A stretch of 64,000 nt of DNA. Source: Saccharothrix coeruleofusca (GTDB lineage Bacteria; Actinomycetota; Actinomycetes; Mycobacteriales; Pseudonocardiaceae). The DNA lies in the NCBI RefSeq assembly GCF_014648515.1, contig NZ_BMRG01000008.1, forward strand, positions 66,730 through 130,729, read 5' to 3'. The notes beneath the pieces were generated by a model, which was not told the origin of the DNA, ran no database searches, and saw only the letters and a program-made list of their open reading frames with translations. The position numbers and the translations under genes were made by a program. Below, in pieces: positions 61,857-64,000 of the stretch (position 1 is its first letter; each line of letters opens with the position of its first letter).

Positions 61857-64000
61857 GTGGCTGACGAAGACAAGCTCCGCGACTACCTGAAGCGGGCCAT
61901 CGCCGACGCGCGGGACGCCCGCCGCAGGCTCAAGGAGGTCGAGGAGAAGGAGCAGGAACCGGTCGCCATCATCGGCATGGCGTGCCGCTACCCCGGCGGC
62001 GTCACCTCGCCCGACGAGCTGTGGCGGCTGGTGGCCGAGGGCCGCGACGCGGTCGGCCCGTTCCCGGTCAACCGGGGCTGGCCCGCCGACCTGCACGACC
62101 CCGACCCCGAGAAGGTGGGCAAGTCCACCACCGCGCAGGGCGGCTTCCTGCACGACGCCGACCTGTTCGACGCCGAGTTCTTCGGCCTGTCGCCGCGCGA
62201 GGCGCTGGCCGCCGACCCGCAGCAGCGGATGCTGCTGGAGACCACCTGGGAGGCGGTGGAGGGCGCGGGCATCGACCCGGAGTCGCTGCGCGGCAGCCGG
62301 ACCGGCGTGTTCGTCGGCGTGATGTACAACGACTACGGCTCGCGCCCGGACCTGCCCGCCGAGGAGGTCGAGGGCTACCTGTTCAGCGGCAGCGCGGGCA
62401 GCATCGCCTCCGGCCGCCTCGCCTACGCCTTCGGCCTGGAGGGGCCCACCCTGACCGTGGACACGGCGTGCTCGTCGTCGCTGGTGGCGCTGCACCTGGC
62501 GGCCAACGCGCTGCGGCGCGGCGAGTGCGGGCTGGCCGTGGCGGGCGGCGCGACGGTGATGTCCACGCCCACCGCGTTCGTCGAGTTCTCCCGGCTGCGC
62601 GGGCTGGCCGCCGACGGGCGCTGCAAGTCCTTCTCCGACCACGCCGACGGCACCGGCTGGTCGGAGGGCGTGGGCGTGCTGCTGCTGGAGCGGCTGTCCG
62701 ACGCCCGCCGCAACGGCCACCGCGTGCTGGCGGTGGTGCGCGGCAGCGCGATCAACTCCGACGGCGCGTCCAACGGCCTGACCGCGCCCAACGGCCCGGC
62801 CCAGGAGCGGGTGATCCGCCAGGCGCTCGCCTCGGCCGGTCTGTCCACTTCGGACGTGGACCTGGTGGAGGCGCACGGCACGGGCACCAAGCTGGGCGAC
62901 CCGATCGAGGCCCGCGCGGTGCTGGCCACCTACGGCCAGGACAGGACCGCCCCGGTGTGGCTGGGCTCGCTGAAGTCCAACATCGGCCATGCCCAGGCGG
63001 CGGCGGGCGTCGGCGGCGTCATCAAGGTGGTGCAGGCGATGCGGCACGGCGTCGCGCCGCGCACCCTGCACGCCGAGCAGCCCTCCCGCCACGTCGACTG
63101 GTCGGCGGGCTCGCTGGAGCTGCTGACCGAGGCGCGCGAGTGGCCGCGCGGCGACCGGCCGCGCCGGGCCGCGGTGTCCTCGTTCGGCTTCGGCGGCACC
63201 AACGCGCACGTGATCGTCGAGGAGGTCGAGCAGGAGGTCGAGCGGGAGCAGGCCGCCGCCGCGCCCGCCGGGCCGGTGCCGGTGGTGCTGTCGGGCAAGA
63301 CCCCGCGCGCCGTGGCCGAGCTGGCGGCCAGGCTCGCCGACGTCGAGCTGACCGCCGACGTCGCCTACACGCTGGCCACCCGCACACCCATGCCGTACCG
63401 GGCGGGTGCGGTGGGCCTCGCCGACTTCCCCGAAGCGGTGCTGCCGCGACCGGGCAAGGTGGCGTTCGCGTTCACCGGGCAGGGGTCGCAGCGCGTCGGG
63501 ATGGGCTTGGAGCTGGCGCGGTCCCAGCCGGTGTTCGCGCGCGCCCTCGACGAGGTGCTGGCGCACTTCGAGCAGCCGGTGCGGGCGGCGGTCGAGTCCG
63601 GTGAGGGCCTTGACGAGACCGGCACCGCCCAGCCCGCGCTGTTCGCGGTGGAGGTGGCGTTGTTCCGGCTGCTGGAGTCCTGGGGTGTGCGGCCGGACTT
63701 CCTGGTCGGCCACTCGATCGGCGAGCTGGCCGCGGCGCACGTGGCGGGTGTGCTGTCGCTGGCGGACGCGGCGAAGCTGGTGGAGGCGCGCGGCCGGTTG
63801 ATGCAGGCGCTGCCGCGTGGTGGTGCGATGGTGGCGGTGCGGGCCGCCGAGGACGAGGTGGAGCTGCCCGAGGGCGTGGCCGTGGCGGCGGTCAACGGGC
63901 CGCGCTCGATCGTGCTCTCCGGCGTCGAGGAAGCGGTGCTGCGGGCGGCGGAGGGCTTGCGGGGCAAGCGGTTGACCGTCAGCCACGCCTTCCACTCGCC
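61857..64000 (+). CDS. second modular type I PKS, 5' part (docking, KS, AT)
   Basis: An incomplete PKS with 714 residues visible; it continues past the window. GTG 61857 starts 13 nt after the first PKS, after GGAGACGAC. The N-terminal coiled docking helix (residues 3-33, [28 protein letters not shown]) receives the C-terminal docking domain of the first protein. Next is a KS with DTACSSS (Cys205) and then an AT with GHSIGE (Ser620) and HAFH (710-713), again malonyl-type. The chain passes from module 2 to this module 3. The reducing domains and the release domain are outside the window. Confidence 0.93.
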   Translation, partial: MADEDKLRDYLKRAIADARDARRRLKEVEEKEQEPVAIIGMACRYPGGVTSPDELWRLVAEGRDAVGPFPVNRGWPADLHDPDPEKVGKSTTAQGGFLHDADLFDAEFFGLSPREALAADPQQRMLLETTWEAVEGAGIDPESLRGSRTGVFVGVMYNDYGSRPDLPAEEVEGYLFSGSAGSIASGRLAYAFGLEGPTLTVDTACSSSLVALHLAANALRRGECGLAVAGGATVMSTPTAFVEFSRLRGLAADGRCKSFSDHADGTGWSEGVGVLLLERLSDARRNGHRVLAVVRGSAINSDGASNGLTAPNGPAQERVIRQALASAGLSTSDVDLVEAHGTGTKLGDPIEARAVLATYGQDRTAPVWLGSLKSNIGHAQAAAGVGGVIKVVQAMRHGVAPRTLHAEQPSRHVDWSAGSLELLTEAREWPRGDRPRRAAVSSFGFGGTNAHVIVEEVEQEVEREQAAAAPAGPVPVVLSGKTPRAVAELAARLADVELTADVAYTLATRTPMPYRAGAVGLADFPEAVLPRPGKVAFAFTGQGSQRVGMGLELARSQPVFARALDEVLAHFEQPVRAAVESGEGLDETGTAQPALFAVEVALFRLLESWGVRPDFLVGHSIGELAAAHVAGVLSLADAAKLVEARGRLMQALPRGGAMVAVRAAEDEVELPEGVAVAAVNGPRSIVLSGVEEAVLRAAEGLRGKRLTVSHAFHS
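61956..64000 (+). other. PKS module 3, partial: KS-AT
   Basis: KS (from residue 34, [15 protein letters not shown]) with Cys205 and an AT from about residue 535 ([14 protein letters not shown]) that is cut just after its HAFH motif. Substrate specificity by motif is malonyl-CoA. Confidence 0.9.

Overview
This window is chromosomal DNA of a very GC-rich actinomycete. Codon use is GC-rich, GTG starts are common, and many genes lack a leader, with a TANNNT box 6-7 nt before the start codon. There is a modular type I polyketide synthase (PKS), MmyB-type and WYL regulators, F420-type oxidoreductases and SpoIIE/RsbW/STAS signalling. A Pseudonocardiaceae genus such as Saccharothrix, Actinosynnema, Lentzea or Amycolatopsis is my impression only. 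I see no rRNA, tRNA, insertion sequence, phage gene or CRISPR array.

Region by region: 0-3 kb holds the 3' part of an OmpR-type response regulator, its histidine kinase and a CAP-domain lipoprotein. 2.9-6.9 kb holds an Lrp/AsnC regulator divergent from a branched-chain 2-oxoacid dehydrogenase operon (E1alpha, E1beta, E2). 6.9-16.1 kb is mixed housekeeping and secreted functions: GNAT, a GGCT-like protein, a ricin-lectin protein, an SGNH esterase, a YciO/Sua5 protein, a thioredoxin reductase-like protein, an F420 oxidoreductase-hemerythrin fusion, an SDR/TetR pair and a DUF5666-like secreted protein. 16.2-20.4 kb holds a glycosyltransferase divergent from a four-gene operon: a 61-aa peptide, two proteins of unknown function and a cytoplasmic beta-lactamase-fold hydrolase. 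All of its junctions are 4-nt GTGA overlaps. This is the best candidate for an undescribed peptide system.

20.5-29.6 kb is a signalling region: a LOG-family protein, an ArsR-GNAT fusion, a Crp/Fnr regulator, an orphan CheB methylesterase, a GAF-SpoIIE phosphatase, a 1375-aa protein joining sensor kinase, receiver, PAS, SpoIIE phosphatase and RsbW-type kinase, and a STAS antagonist. 29.6-44.2 kb holds transporters (MFS, MMPL), oxidoreductases, hydrolases and several regulators sitting beside clear palindromic operators.

44.4-64 kb is the left edge of a type I PKS cluster. The accessory genes are two NTF2-like paralogs, a flavin reductase, an acyl-CoA carboxylase beta subunit and a class III aminotransferase. 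The first PKS protein (4220 aa) is KSQ-AT-ACP / KS-AT-DH-KR-ACP / KS-AT-DH-KR-ACP. The second starts with KS-AT and runs off the window. Every AT visible carries the malonyl-type HAFH signature, so the early chain is predicted to be an unbranched hexa-2,4-dienoyl thioester. All-malonyl modules with a class III aminotransferase and a carboxylase beta subunit resemble the coelimycin/cyclizidine class of polyketide alkaloids. That is inference, because the releasing domain lies outside the window.
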